Of a stretch of 64,000 nucleotides of DNA, positions 34,471-47,000 are shown piece by piece. Positions within the stretch are counted from its first letter, which is position 1. Every line of letters starts with the position of its first letter. The notes under the pieces were generated by a model that worked only from the letters and a program-made list of their open reading frames with translations, did not search any database and had not been told where the DNA came from. The stretch is taken from the NCBI GenBank assembly GCA_009617715.1, contig VTFK01000066.1:434001-498000 (forward strand), given 5' to 3'. The translations under genes and the position numbers were made by a program. Source of the DNA: Plectrocnemia conspersa. Lineage: Eukaryota; Arthropoda; Insecta; Trichoptera; Polycentropodidae.

Positions 34471-35110
34471 TAATAATTTGATCGCGGTTTATTTATTTCT
34501 AGTTATTATTTTTTTATGTGCATATCCTCATTAAGCAAACGTTACATATCCAATCTTTATGTATATCAAATTCGTTCAAAACATTGTTAGCTATTTTGTA
34601 TAAAATAAATTCGATAAAATTACGTATTTAAAATGTTTCATAGATTTTGATCAAATAATTTAATGGCTGCTGATTTTAACTCTGGTGATTCAAAAATCTG
34701 GAAATGAAAAAGTATTGATAAATAGATTTAGCATTTTTTTAAACACTGTGTTATAAAATTCAAAAATATGTAATTTCAAATTAATTAAAATTAAAATATA
34801 AAAAAATTTGAAAAAGAGCTGACTTAGCATAAAAAAGAACTGCATTTATAAATTATAAGTACTAAAATTGTTATAGAAATGCAAGCATTCAATGCATCTA
34901 AAACAAGGCAAAAAAAGTCACATAAAAAAATGATTAAAAAAGTATCACTAAACCCTAAGTTACCTATGATATTTTATATAAACTCTATTTTATATAAGGG
35001 TTTATTCAAACCTAATTTGATCTCGCATTTAGTCAGTCAAAGTGAAATGCATACACCAACCAATTTAAAACACAGCGTTTCACGAACGTATACACTTCAA
35101 ACGTTTTAAA
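34471..35110. other. AT-rich DNA with a chance frame
   Basis: A 76-codon plus frame at 34879-35109 has no domain and is not called. Confidence 0.45.
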
Positions 35111-35650
35111 TATATGCCAATTTTATGGCTTCTATTCGACGTATATGAAAACGTATTACTGTCTTCATGCATACGTCACACGTGTTTCTGTGCAGCATCC
35201 ATATACACACTGAGTGAAACTTTCATACATTTTTGGGTCAATAGCACGCTTCAGCGACACACATAACGCCCAGGGAAATGACGATTTTGCTCTCATACAC
35301 AATACAAATATTTATACTACAAATTCATTTGAGAATAGAGACACTAGTGAAACCTCACTTCAATTAACGAAGCATACAAAAGCATCCAAGTAAATCGTAG
35401 TTTTTATCTTTATTGTATAAAAATATTAGAAGTTGAGTTCAGGACACTAAAATGGGGGTTGATAAAAGACACGTGGAACATCGATTCGTTAAATTAGTAT
35501 GCATACGCCGATGCCGAATGAAATAGACTTGGCCCGTTTCAGGGAGTGAACATATAGTAGGTATGGGGTAGATCGAAAATCATTTTTCTTTCGTCATCGA
35601 AATTGGATGTGTCTTAAGGGTGAGTTTTTGTTCGACTTTTGTCTCGGTGG
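35111..35650. promoter_or_regulatory. Mixed-composition region with CpGs, candidate non-coding elements
   Basis: Two blocks (about 35120-35300 and 35440-35650) contain ACGTCACACGTG (near 35174, a CACGTG-containing word), GCGACACACATAACGCC and ACGCCGATGCCGAATG. No coding frame. Weak regulatory candidates. Confidence 0.28.
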
Positions 35651-36319
35651 TTATTATTTTTCAATAACATTGCCGCTTGTGTATGAAAAAGAAATTGTCT
35701 GGTTTTTAATTATATTTTTAAACACATTACTTTTGTGTTTATATAATATTTGCAGGGCGTAATACCTCATTAAATAATTATAGTAGTTATTATTTTTTGA
35801 TTTTAAAGTGGTGTGAAGATCTGTTTTATATATATTTTATTTTTATAACTAATTATTTATAACAATGAAAATATGTAATTCGGGTGTCAGTATCGGGCGG
35901 TTGTGTCAAATGCAGTGATACAATATAAGCTGCAGTCCTTAATAAAGTCTTCTTTGGTGATTTCTCTAAATGTGCAATTCACTCTAGTCAATTAAAATCA
36001 ATAGTTAATATCATCAACTTTCAAGTATATAAACTAGAATATTAATTTTTTATTTTTTTCCGGTTTAAGCTTTAAATGCACATGCCAATCATTGATATTG
36101 CAAGTGTCATTACTAAGCGTTTCAAGCTACTTTTATTCCTAAGCTTAATGTGTCAAAAAATTACTCACTGTAGTAATAAATAAATGCTATTAAATAAGCA
36201 ATTTTTTTGCTCACTATCAGGTCAAAATATTTGATTAAAAAACTAATACAAATTTTAAAATGGATCCATCAGCTTTTTTCGCCCCACCCACTAGCAACCA
36301 TCTACCAATCACCACCGAT
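35651..36319. other. AT-rich DNA
   Basis: Nothing recognised. A 52-codon frame begins at 36260 (MDPSAFFAPPTSNHLPITTD...) and runs into the transposon-like word at 36320. I regard it as chance. Confidence 0.4.
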
Positions 36320-36380
36320 CAGAGGCGGATTTTAATTTATAAGAGCAAAGTAAGCGGGAAGCGCACATACTTAAATCTTC
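36320..36380 (+). mobile_element. Possible hAT-like terminus
   Basis: CAGAGGCGGATTTTAATTTA followed by AAAGTAAGCGGGAAGCGC resembles the CAGAGGCGGAT... ends of some hAT elements in layout. No opposite end or target duplication was found, so this rests on the first 10-12 bp. Confidence 0.3.
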
Positions 36381-36720
36381 ACAGCTGGAAAGGAATACAC
36401 ATAATGTCGAGTAAGTGAAACCTGACAACGAAATCCGAGTAGACCGCACACCACCATGCAAAATAATATGTCACGCAAAGTACGTGTAAGCATTTACGTC
36501 ACGTGAGAACCGCGGCTCGACGTGTCGCTGACAGGATCGGATTTAAAACTGACAACAATTTTGAAGCGACGAATAGGCAGTAGGCACATACTAGTATGCG
36601 TGAAAGTAATGCAGTAGGCGACAGGGAGTTCGAGTGGTACAGTGGTACGAAACCCAATTCTCAGTAAATGAAAATTTTGTTAAATGTTAATTCAGGTGCC
36701 AGTAATGAGCTCTCTCTGGA
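36381..36720. promoter_or_regulatory. CpG-containing block
   Basis: Contains ATTTACGTCACGTGAG (CACGTG and ACGTCA cores near 36492), GAACCGCGGCTCGACGTG and GTCGCTGACAGG. Open frames are absent. Could be regulatory or part of the element that begins at 36320. Confidence 0.3.
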
Positions 36721-37815
36721 GTACTTCAAGGTGAAATTCTCGGACCTTTGCATTTAAAATATTTTTTAAGTGTGTTTTTTTAATTTTTTGCTATATGCAG
36801 ATTAGTTAAACCCTATGCTAAGTAGGATATTTTTTAGTTAATCATTGACCAAGTGATAATTTACTATATTTTAGCATTAAAAATTTTTCAACTACGTCGT
36901 TTCTTAATTCAGCAATTAATTAATTAAAAAGCATTATTAATAACTGCTTTCACTATATGACGCTGCTACTCTTTGGTAATGTAGATAATTCATACAAATT
37001 ATTTATTATTAATATATAAACCCTTGCCTTCCTGTGATGTTAACTCAGTGTACATTTCATATTATTATTTTAATATTTTTTTGAATTATGTTACATATCA
37101 AGTATAATATTTTTGTTATACCTCTGTGATGCATGTCTATAATAAATTTAATAAATACAATAAATATTCGACATGATTAATATTAATATGATTATTTTAC
37201 CACTAGTCAGGCGTATAAAACGTATGTAACAAACTATTAAAATTTAAATGATACAATTTCTATAAATTAATAAAAAATAAAGTCAAACGGGCAACATGTA
37301 TATTTGAATATAAAATTAAATATAACTATTTTATAAATATAAATTTTTAAATTAGAATATTTTATTCATTTATCGGAAAAAAATAAAAACTTAATAACAG
37401 ATGTGATAGATTTTTATGATACAGTTTAAGAATTTAAATCCTATAAATAAATAGTAGTAAAACCCAGCTTTTAATGACTAATTTATACATGTACGCTGAG
37501 TGTACATCACCGGAGGGCGCGAATTTTTCGCCCCATTAGGAAGTTTATTTTTAGTATGTTGAGTTATATTTATCTATAAAGTCATTAGGGTTTTAAAAAA
37601 GGTCGGAAAAGCGTAGTCCGTATGGTCTTGTCTGGTAATGAAATTCTTATTTATAAAAATACGCTATTATTAAAAAGTGACATAAATTGATTAAAAATTA
37701 AAATACATATAATAATTTATAATTAATTATATGTTTTTTATATACAGATTTACCCCGTTGTAACGCATTGGGTTCACGCTAGTTTACAACAGTTTTTAAA
37801 AAAAATATTACGCTA
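36721..37815. other. AT-rich DNA; short GC-richer piece at 37495-37540
   Basis: Mostly A/T-rich. The piece at 37495-37540 (CATCACCGGAGGGCGCG) is isolated. Nothing coding. Confidence 0.45.
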
Positions 37816-37877
37816 TGCCATATCGAAAGCTTTTTCTAAATCTAACATCAGAACGCTTGTTCTATTTTTATACATAA
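37816..37877 (-). mobile_element. LINE reverse-transcriptase fragment (motif A)
   Basis: The minus strand reads MYKNRTSVLMLDLEKAFDMA, then a stop at 37813-37815. LDLEKAFD is the first catalytic block of non-LTR reverse transcriptases (usually FLDxxKAFDxVxH), with the metal-binding Asp present. Only about 20 residues are recognisable and there is no flanking RT sequence, so this is a heavily eroded fragment. Confidence 0.75.
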
Positions 37878-38399
37878 AAAATTAGCACATATATGGTTGG
37901 TCAAACTATTTGGTTAATTTGCCGTTTAGTGATTTTCGCAAAAGTCAATTTTTTTGTAAACAAATTTATTTATTTGAGATTATTTTTACCGCGATAAAAT
38001 TATTTTTTATATACTTTAAAATATGTAATAAAATTGTGTTTTAAAAAATGAAAATATATACGAACTTGTCTTGAAAGTAAGTCCTAAGTCCTAACAATGA
38101 AAAAATGTCAAGAAAAGACACCTCAGTACTTGACAATTGTGTCATATTTCACGGACGTCATGAGACATTATTCACTTGAGACATTATACTCTTTGTTTGG
38201 AAAGGATGCACAATAAACATAACGTTCTACCATGCATAACATATTAATTAAAGTGAATTAAACCTCTTTATTACCAAATAGCTATCTGTAGAAATACAAT
38301 TTTTTTAACATACTCTCAAGCAACCAATTTTCTATGAAAGATTTTCTATACATATTTTAACTTTTAGGCTTTCGTGCCACTGTGTATGGAAAACCAGAA
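37878..38399. other. AT-rich DNA
   Basis: Nothing recognised. Confidence 0.5.
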
Positions 38400-38700
38400 T
38401 GTGATTTTTCCACACGCCTTTTCCCTCGTCCCAATATTGCATCTGGCGGAAAACTAATAAAGCGGTACGATGTTTACGTTATGCGATGATGCATTTTAAC
38501 GTCATATTCATAACAGGCTTTCGTTGAATTTACGTGGCTTTGCGGTTGATATTGTGACACCGCGCGTCGGATTTTGGTAGTGTTTCTAGCCAATTTCGGT
38601 GTTAACGACGCAATATCTGGCGTAACTATGCGGTAAACGAACGTTTTTGATGGTACCGAGGGAATAATGATGTCTATAGTTGATATCAAATTCCAAGTCT
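38400..38700. promoter_or_regulatory. CpG-containing island, candidate conserved non-coding element
   Basis: GCGATGATGCATTTTAACGTC near 38483, ACACCGCGCGTCGG near 38559 and GTTAACGACGC are typical words. A 71-codon minus frame has no domain. TGATGCA- and ACGTCA-like sites suggest bZIP-type binding, but this is inference from short words. Confidence 0.35.
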
Positions 38701-38969
38701 TGCGGTTATGATATTACAATATACTTTAGATATGATATTTCTATTAGACTTGAGTTTCATCCCTTAATAGACTCATAGGAAATTATTGACACAACTATTT
38801 ATACAGTACAACGAGGCAATGAGGTTCAACAACAAAGCTTCTTAAAAAAAACACTTCCTAACAAATTATTTATTAAACCATGATTCGACACATAAATAAT
38901 GTATTAAAGCATTTCAAAAAATAGTTTAGATAGACTAGAAAGCACAAATCGGTCTGAATTTAATTCCAC

Positions 38970-39350
38970 GCCTGATTTTTATTTTCTCCGCCTCTATTTA
39001 CGTTCGTGCGCATTTAGCAAATGAGCTAAATTACCTGGTCGGCTCGTACATTAGCGGAAAATTTAGCAACTTTCGGCCACGACAGGTTCGAGAATTGCGT
39101 AATGGCACAAGTTGGAGGTTTCGGCCGAACCTTATTGGTCCCCGCGGATTAATTTTCGTCGTAATGTACATCGAAAGCGGCGAGCGACCTTAACAATGCT
39201 AATTTAAGTGCTTTATTTAGTATAAATTGTCTATTAGAAACGGCGACGGAAATGATCAGTTGCTGGTTTAAGGTCGAAACGCAACTTTCAGTTGAAGGGT
39301 TAAAGGTTGAAAGTTGATGAGTGCTTATGTTTAAACGCATTGTGATGTTG
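38970..39350. promoter_or_regulatory. CpG-containing island, candidate conserved non-coding element
   Basis: A sharply bounded ~380-bp block with GGTCGGCTCGTACATTAGCG, TTTCGGCCACGACAGG, TTTCGGCCGAACC, CCCGCGGATTAATTTTCGTC and AAAGCGGCGAGCG. GGATTAAT is a plausible Bicoid/Otd-class homeodomain core. A 63-codon minus frame is probably chance. Confidence 0.4.
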
Positions 39351-41217
39351 CGTTTATCATCACAATAATAAAATCATTTTTTATTTAAATTCAATAGAAA
39401 AAAAATCATTGAATTATTTTGTTTGATATTGAAAAGGCTTTTGACATTTATTGTATGGCACAGACGTTAAATTTTTAAATTAGTTTACTTATCAATGTAC
39501 GAACCGACTGTTTGAAAATATTAAGCAGGGCATTAATTATAAAATATTTAAAAAAAAATGTAAAAATCAGATGTTACATAAAAACATAATTTTCCGAACA
39601 AACAATCATTTTAAATATTATTTAGCTGAAGATTAGTAGCTTTACTTTTTAAAAAAAAATTAACATGGCAAAAATTTTTTTTTTATTTTTAAATTTTAGT
39701 CGGTCAACTATAAAATATTGATTAAAATTTTTGTTTTAAATTTTTTCTGCTATTAAAAAGTTTTTTTGTCGATTTTTTTTGCCGTTAAATATATGTGTTT
39801 ATAAGATATAACGAAAGATAAGAAAACGATAACTGCTGCAGTTTTAAATATATCGACAATTTTTTTGCTAAAAATAGATCTTTAAAAAAACTCAACTTAA
39901 TCTCGTTCTCATGATTTGCAATCTTGTATCAAAATATTAGTTCAACAAAAATCTAAAAAATATTACTTTGGTAAAAAAATGATTAAATACGTTGAAAAAT
40001 ATTGTATATTATTTATTGCAATTTTGTGTTTTTTACATTTATGATCATTTATTTTTTTTAAGATATTTTTGGAGGACATGATAAATGCCGTAGTTTTAGC
40101 AATATAATGTGTGATATTCAAGTGTCTTTGTGCTGATTTTTGGTCTTAGGTCTTACTAATCTCAATGTGATGCTGTCTAAATGAAAAATGTTCTTATATA
40201 TCTATTTTCTCATTCATAAGCCCGTATTTATAAAAAAAATACGTATAAAAAGTAGTTAGGCCGTATTGTCATGTGCCCCTTATTAATGAGCTCATTGTGG
40301 TCGCTTCTTTATAACGACATAAAAAAATTAATATATTCTATGATAAATCAATAATAAGTGCTTAGTGTCATTTAAAGTTTAAATTACAATGCTTACATTT
40401 TTCTTGTTTAAATTTTTCTAATATGACGATTTTTCTAAAAGGTTTAATGCCGGTTTTAATAATCACATTTATGGAGCTTATCACATTTTTTGACTTATTT
40501 TTTTGCAGCCGCAATTATTATAAATTAGTATGAAGATTCTGCATTAAAATTATTTATCTTTGAAGGTACTACTAAAGTTTTTTTCCTTATCCTGTATTTT
40601 GATGTAGTTTTTTTGTAGCTTAAGTAATTTTGTATGGTATATAAATCAAATAAAATCAATACAATGGTTTTAGTATTGAATTTTATAATTTAAAATTTAT
40701 TAGCGAAAACAGCAGTGATTCTAAAACAGTAAAGTCTCAATGTATCAACATATTTTTTAAATAATATTTTTATATAAATAAATTTTCGATACGAATCGAA
40801 TAAAATGGAGAAAACGGAGCTGAGGAGCTTATTGAAGGATTGTGCAGGAGCACCGACGGCAGATTAGAGATATGTCAGTTTGACCGATGCGGGCTTTACT
40901 AAGCCCAGAAAAACACAGGGAATATATATTACCAGCGCTCTACTGGAGAGAAAGAGAAAAAGAAAAAACTTACCACGTCGAAAAACGTGTCCCATTTGAA
41001 TACTAAAATATGATACGGGACTCGGGTAATAGAGTTCGTGGATGGGATTTTTTCTATCATGTCTATGCTATAAAGTGGATCTGATTTTATTTTTCGCTTT
41101 TTTTGCAGATTGGTCTGAATGTGACACATTTTTATTTCTCTCTATATGTACATATTATAAAAAAATTTAAACTAGAAGCATTTTTTTTTATATAACGCAA
41201 TAAAAACGTAACAATTT

Positions 41218-41221
<4 letters not shown>
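39351..41221. other. AT-rich DNA, one weak mixed block at 40800-41000
   Basis: 40800-40960 (ATGGAGAAAACGGAGCTGAGG, GCAGGAGCACCGACGGCAG) reads open for a few codons on the plus strand but hits a stop by about 40866. It may be a retroposon or exon scrap. The rest is A/T-rich. Confidence 0.35.

Positions 41222-41261
<40 letters not shown>
41222..41261. repeat. (TA)n microsatellite
   Basis: About 40 bp of uninterrupted TA repeats. Confidence 0.98.
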
Positions 41262-41264
<3 letters not shown>

Positions 41265-42829
41265 TTCGGTACTACAAAATTTAATATTTTTTTCTTCATG
41301 CCCAAAGAAATAGAATATTTAAAAAAATATTTTAGTAAAGGGAATTTTATAATTTATTTCATATTTTTTTTTAAAACTCTTTAATAATATATATATAAAA
41401 TTCACTAGAAGAATCATAAATACGATTTATTTTATAGAAGAAAAAGTTTTAAAATGAGTGGTAGTAAGGCCAAATTTAATTCTTCGGTTTTTTCTGAACA
41501 GACTTTCTCACAACTATTTTAAATATCTGATTATGAGAATGAAGGATAATTCTGCAATACCATTAAAGCAATTCGTATACATTTGCATACCCATTCGTCT
41601 TGAGCATTTAATTTATACGTTTTTCCAGTCAACAGCACATTTTCTTGCGCTAACTATTCAAAATATAACAAGAAACGACGTTAAACATAAATTTGCACTG
41701 TCACCGAACAATAATTAATTATATCTCTGTCTCGGTGTTATAAAATAAAATATTTTATCAGCAAATCGTTGTTTAGAAATAATAAATAAATAACAAGGAT
41801 ATCCTATTACTTAATACAATAAATATAATTATTAGGTTAAGTCATGAGGTTTTTTTTGCATGACAACTTTTCATTAAAATATTTTATTATATATTTAATA
41901 ACTAAACTTAAAATATATACATGTATATATTTTAGAAATATATAATAACAATAACCTTTACAGCAAAATATTATTTTTTATTGGTTTAAGTTACCTTAAA
42001 TACGATAGAACATTTTTTTTGGTAAAATAATTATTTATATAAAATTAGGTGCGAGCGATAGCGAGCATTAAATATAGTTTGTTTTGCATTATGTGCTTAA
42101 AATATTTTTTTTGCAAAATACTTTTATTCAAAAAATCATAAATATTCATCAGATAAAAATTAATAGTCAGACATCATGTTTCGTACATTGAAGTATGTAT
42201 TAATATTATATTATATTAAAAAGATAAATACCGTAGATTTTATTTTTATTAATTAAAAATGTTAAATGTTATGCTATTACAAAATTCTATATAAATTAGA
42301 CATTGAGTAGGTTTTTTATTAAAATATGTTTTAAAGTTTCGATCAATTCTTATGACACTCAACAATCAATATGAAATAATTTCTTTAGAATAAATTTTAT
42401 CAGTTTATAAACAATGATTGCATATTATAATATATTTGTAATAAGGCACTGATTTTTTACAATCAGACTGGTAAGTCATCATGATACATATTTTATATAT
42501 TTTAATACTTGAGCCTTAAATTTAATTCAATAAATGTATTTTTTGTGAAAAAACAAAAATAAGTGTATAGTTATAAATGAATTGACTTTTAAAAAATATA
42601 TATAAAATACACACATTTTTATCACAGCAGTGATAAAAATCTTTAGTAAAAAATGTAAAATATAAAAAAAAATTAATTTTGGTAATAGTGTATAAATAAA
42701 AAAATCTCAATTATAGTCAAGGAGTTTATTATATCTAAGGTATTCTATCTTACATTTAGTATAAAAAATGCATATGAGCCTGCAAATTTGATTTTAAACG
42801 TTATTATTAAAAAAAACTAATTTTGAGAC
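41262..42829. other. AT-rich DNA, nothing recognised
   Basis: Frames at 41458-41718 (plus) and 42522-42710 (minus) have no recognisable domain and match A/T-driven expectation. Confidence 0.5.
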
Positions 42830-43070
42830 TGAAGGAATGTGACTTTCTGGCCAAATAGATGCTTGGAATTCATAGAGTCTTTGCTGGCGTGTCGAGTTGT
42901 ATTATTGTCGGCTGTGATTGTTGTTATAATGTGCTTTCGTGATGATGCTGCATGATCTGCTAATGTCTCTCGTGGCATTGAAGTATATTGGCTTGTCTCT
43001 GCTTCTCTGACTCCGTGGCGTCTCCCCCTTCTAAGGCCATGTGTCATATCTTTATTAATGCTGGGTTAAG
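42830..43070 (-). other. Unassigned coding-like block
   Basis: A 76-codon minus frame (43047-42817) has a hydrophilic, Ser/Thr/His/Arg-rich translation starting MTHGLRRGRRHGVREAETSQ, with composition clearly unlike the A/T-driven frames around it. It lies just left of repeat R2 (43118) and a MITE (43200), so it may be a remnant of a larger element. No domain is recognised and I do not assign a function. Confidence 0.3.
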
Positions 43071-43113
43071 CCATTATAGATGTTTGCAATCGAGTCAATA
43101 GGAATAATCTAAA

Positions 43114-43194
43114 AGAGCACTTCGGCGATCAGTAACCAAAGAGGCAAATAAGAATAGTAATGTGCGCAAGGTAAAATGTATTGTCTAGTGCTCT
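43114..43194 (+). repeat. Dispersed repeat R2, copy 2, with short inverted ends
   Basis: CACTTCGGCGATCAGTAACC followed by AAAG at 43118-43141 matches the minus strand of 24378-24401. The 81-bp unit is bounded by AGAGCACT (43114-43121) and AGTGCTCT (43187-43194), a perfect 8-bp inverted pair, so it could be a tiny element. Copy 1 does not obviously preserve these ends. Confidence 0.7.
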
Positions 43195-43199
43195 ACTAC

Positions 43200-43496
43200 A
43201 TTTGCGTTAACACAGTCAGTTTGAGAGCTATCTATTTAATCATTATTTATAAATGAGAAATGGATAGGAAGTATGGATTTACGCCCCTACTATAAGCTCT
43301 AAAGGACACGATACATATATACGTTCGATATATTATCATTATTTCTGTTTATATTTTGAACAAATTTATAGAAATTAAAATGATTACTATATTTTTTGTA
43401 TTTAACAATCAATATAAATTAAAACTTGCTATATTTTTCTAAAATATAAATAATGATAAAATGGATGGTTATCGAACTGACTGTGTTAACGCAAAT
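43200..43496. mobile_element. 297-bp copy of the ACACAGTCAGTTC foldback MITE
   Basis: The left end ATTTGCGTTAACACAGTCAG and the right end CTGACTGTGTTAACGCAAAT are exact reverse complements over 20 bp. The arms continue as TTTGAGAGCTATC against GATAACC-like sequence. Interior words (TTACGCCCCTACTATA, ATACGTTCGATATAT) match the copies at 6968 and 7223. The flanks CTACTAC and TATAGTATAG suggest the true ends may lie a few bases outward. No coding capacity. Confidence 0.92.
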
Positions 43497-45059
43497 ATAG
43501 TATAGGCAAATATGGAAATACCGCGTGTGACCTCTTTATATGTTCATACATAAGGCATTAATAATAAAAAACGTATCAAAACAGTGCATTAATTTAATAT
43601 AAAGTTTTATTACAATTATAAATTAGATTATATATATGTACTGGGTGATACAAAAATAAATATTGTTTTCATAAATTTTAGTTTTAACTGTCAGTGCTTT
43701 GGTCGTTAATTTCTGAGTATTTTTTTTGTTAAATCTGTGTTAATGCACATTGTGAAATTGCTTATATTGTTCTGTTAACTTTGCACAAATCACTTCCATG
43801 TGTAGTATTTGCGACAAATATTTTTAACATTTCTAAGATCTAATTCTATCGAGAAACATAGTCAAAAATACTATTTTTTTTAAATCTTGATTTATTTGAC
43901 TATCAAGTCTTTGAACCCTTTAATTACTTCCGCTTGGGCTCGAAACGTTTTATTCCTTAAATATAACTCCAAGTGGGGAATAAGTGAAAATCTGTATAAG
44001 GCAATTTCTATGAGGCAAAATTTAAAATAATTTAATTTGGTAATGGTGATTATTTTTTATGTATACAATCGGATGTTATTATGCAGTATATTTGGTCCAT
44101 ATTTGTTTATTAAAATTGATCGTTTTTTTTTAATTTGTTGTTCATATTATGAATTTCAATACAATACGCATGGCTTTTAAAAAAATAATGAACCACTCTT
44201 TTAGCGATTCACCGAACAATGACTATTATCTTCTTTTGGTGAAATGAAAACTTTCATTACAGATAATTTTTGTGTCATTAATGAATAATACTCTTTCAAG
44301 CATTTTTTCAATTCGTGCGGTACCCACTTACTTATCTTTTTGATTATTTCTATTGCAGTGAGGTAGCGAGATCATTACACCAACATTTCGTACATGGATT
44401 AGCTTCCATCATATTAATAAATTTTTATTCTTTATAACGGGTTTAAGTCTATAAAGGTTTTTTTTTTAATTTATATTGGGAAAACAGATTTTTTTTAAAT
44501 CATAATCAAATTATTCTCTGAACATCTGTTTTTCCTCCGAACGTCTTTTGTTAATCTTGTTACCTGTCAACTTGAATTTGTATAAAAAAATACACAATAA
44601 CAAAAATATCTTCTCATCTATGACCATTAAAATGCACAATGTATTTGTAAATTTTAATAGCCAAAAGATTTGAATAATGCATTGATTTTTTTTCAATCGC
44701 GATCGATCTTAAACTCATTAAAAAATTGACAAGATCATGCAATACAATCTAATACAATGGTAAGATGAAAATGGTTTTTACGCAATCATTTACCATTGAG
44801 TTTTCTCCTCTAGTTATTATTTTTTCATAAGTTTGAACTATCTCAGAGATAACGGCGCAGCTGGTTGAACCCTTGCGTATTCAATTTTAAAATAAAAGTA
44901 TTAGATACTACAAAAGTTATGTAAAAAAAGTCAAGTCGTAAGAATAACATAATAAACATAGCGATTTGACACTATCATAATACGAAGATGTACTTACTAC
45001 ATTATTTGGTGTTTTTTATTTATGTATATTAATAAATAGTTAAGCAACCGATGTTCGAA
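43497..45059. other. AT-rich DNA, nothing recognised
   Basis: No supportable gene. A 61-codon minus frame at 44511-44696 is not called. Confidence 0.5.
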
Positions 45060-45640
45060 ATCCACTTCTTGAATTAATAAACGTCGTTTTACGAGTTTGA
45101 CAGTCCAACTTCGAAATCTGACGCTTGAGCGACAGTCAGTTCTGAAGCTTGCGACCAACCTCGTTTTTGGATTACACAAGGGCAAAATGTATTTTCCGCA
45201 TTTTCCCCGATCGAATATTTAAAATCCATTTTGAAACTTTTCGCCGTGTTTGCTCTGGTGGTAGGACATTTTTGTTTGTTCGCGAAATATGGCGGCGGGT
45301 TGTTTTCGGGGCCGCAAAAGCCTCCCATGTAAACAATTTGCCTACACGGGGCGCCAACTTGTAAGACAATGGCGACAAGCTCTGCGAAAAATAGCGGGGG
45401 CGCTTGTCCCGCCCATCGCCACCCACCACTCCCGGCGTCAATCCAGACGGCCTGTCTTTATCGACCTGACCTGTTTGTGACCGTTTTATGGGCAAACGCT
45501 TCATTGGCCATCGGCGGACGTCTCTTCTCGGTGACGTGTAATAACAGATTACATTGTAATCACCTTTTGTTATTGGACGCGCTGAAAGGCGTCTCAAACG
45601 ATGGAATAATGCCCCAATCACGCGCGTGAGATGGTTTTGC
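45060..45640. promoter_or_regulatory. Largest CpG-rich island, candidate enhancer or conserved non-coding element
   Basis: About 580 bp of the most GC-rich unbroken sequence in the window. Open frames run through it on both strands and in several phases (for example 45172-45621 minus, 149 codons; 45289-45480 and 45369-45629 plus). They overlap one another, and none has a domain, which is expected of stop-poor GC-rich DNA. A perfect 15-bp palindrome, GATTACATTGTAATC (45547-45561), pairs two GATTA cores, as in dimeric homeodomain sites. A GTGACGTG word lies near 45530. A promoter or first exon is not excluded, but there is no evidence for one. Confidence 0.42.
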
Positions 45641-46489
45641 CAATTTTAAGTCTCGATTTCAAACTATGGAGCTCAGCACTGGACGTAGTTCTAAGGCTAG
45701 TTATATACTAACAGTCGATTAAAAATGCTTGTTGTTAGTTTGGACGTAGTTCAAATATTAGGATTCGTATTCACTCTCTTTACAGAAAGACAATCTATAA
45801 TAGACTAGCTTTTAGCATCGCCAAAAGTCACATTGTCTTATTTTCCAGATACCATTGCCCAGAAAAATTCTCTTTCAGTTTAGGCGTAGGTGTTTCAAGC
45901 AGAAATACAGAGTGACGTCCGAAAAGATTTAGGGTAGATACGACAATCCGCCAGTGCTTGACTACTTTTAAATGCAAGAGTCCCTTATTATTGACCAGAT
46001 TAAACTAAATTTAAAAATCAAATTGCACACAAATTTAAAATTATTTGCTGTCAAATTAGAAAATATTGTTTAATAACTAAAACTGCATTTTAATGAAGTC
46101 ATAAATATATTTTTTTTAATTATTCTGGATTTTATGTTTTTTGTGTAAATATCATAGATATAAAAGGCATACTATTTCCAAGGGATCGATGTCAATTGAA
46201 CGCCCCCAGTGACTGCGGCCATATCCGCATCACCAGAGAACCTGCAACCCGCAATTCTAGCATTATTAAAAAAAATTGTAATATATGTTCTTAAAACCTA
46301 CTATCGTAAGGTATTAAAATTAAAGTGAAAAACTATGTGCATTGTAGTTTCAATGTATATTTTTGTTACAACCAATTCTTGTTATAGAAATAATACATAA
46401 AATATTTTTTCCCCAGATGAATCTACTCCAAAAAAATAAATATTACGTCTTGTTTAAAAAACAATTTGTGCTATTGTTAGTATCTCGAA
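45641..46489. other. Mixed to AT-rich DNA
   Basis: 45660-45960 is of balanced composition with GGACGTAGTTC twice (about 45682 and 45742), perhaps an eroded repeat. 46180-46260 holds a short GC-rich piece (CGCCCCCAGTGACTGCGGCC). Nothing else was recognised. Confidence 0.35.
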
Positions 46490-47000
46490 TCAGATCGCTT
46501 TTAAAAAAAGTCGGTCCTGACCCGTAAACGACGAGCGAAATCGCGGCCCTTATTTATCACTGCCGTCAGCTGGGTGAGTGATGTTGGCCGTGAGCCGAAG
46601 TGAGGTTGAAATAAAGGGTTGATTTGTAGAATGAACGGACGGATGTTACAACACACGGGATTCACTCTCTCGTTCTCTCTCTCTTTTTCTACGTTTCGTT
46701 CAATTTTTTTTACGCGGGGCCTCGATCCTAAATCACGTATTTGGTTCGAATAGATCTATTGGCTGGGAGCCAACGACGAAAAACTTAAGCCCTTTGCGCG
46801 GCGTCAATTTCCCTAGTTTTTCCGCAAAAGCCTCCCTCGCTCAACATACGAGATTACGCGCCATGATGGAACGCCGCAATAAACATTCGCATAAATACGT
46901 ATTATCATACGTATTCCGCGATTTCGTTGTCTCCTTATTTGCCCCTCATGCATAAACAGAGGGTGTGCCTGAAGTTCGATTCAAAAATACTATGCAGAGA
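46490..47000. promoter_or_regulatory. CpG-containing island, candidate conserved non-coding element
   Basis: Contains GACGAGCGAAATCGCGGCCC, a CT-repeat (TCTCTCGTTCTCTCTCTCT, about 46665), TTTTTTTTACGCGGGGCCTCG, TTTGCGCGGCGTC and ACGCCGCAATAAACATTCGC. The CT run could bind GAGA-type factors, and GCAATAAACA resembles a forkhead or caudal-like core. No coding frame. Regulatory role inferred. Confidence 0.4.

Noticed and set aside
36260..36418. 52-codon frame starting MDPSAFF, with a GTAAGT-like donor near its end.
   Set aside because: Runs into a transposon-like terminus at 36320, with no partner exon. Too short to support.
45172..45621. 149-codon minus-strand open frame in the CpG island.
   Set aside because: Overlapping open frames exist in other phases on both strands, no domain is recognised, and a lack of stops is expected in GC-rich DNA.
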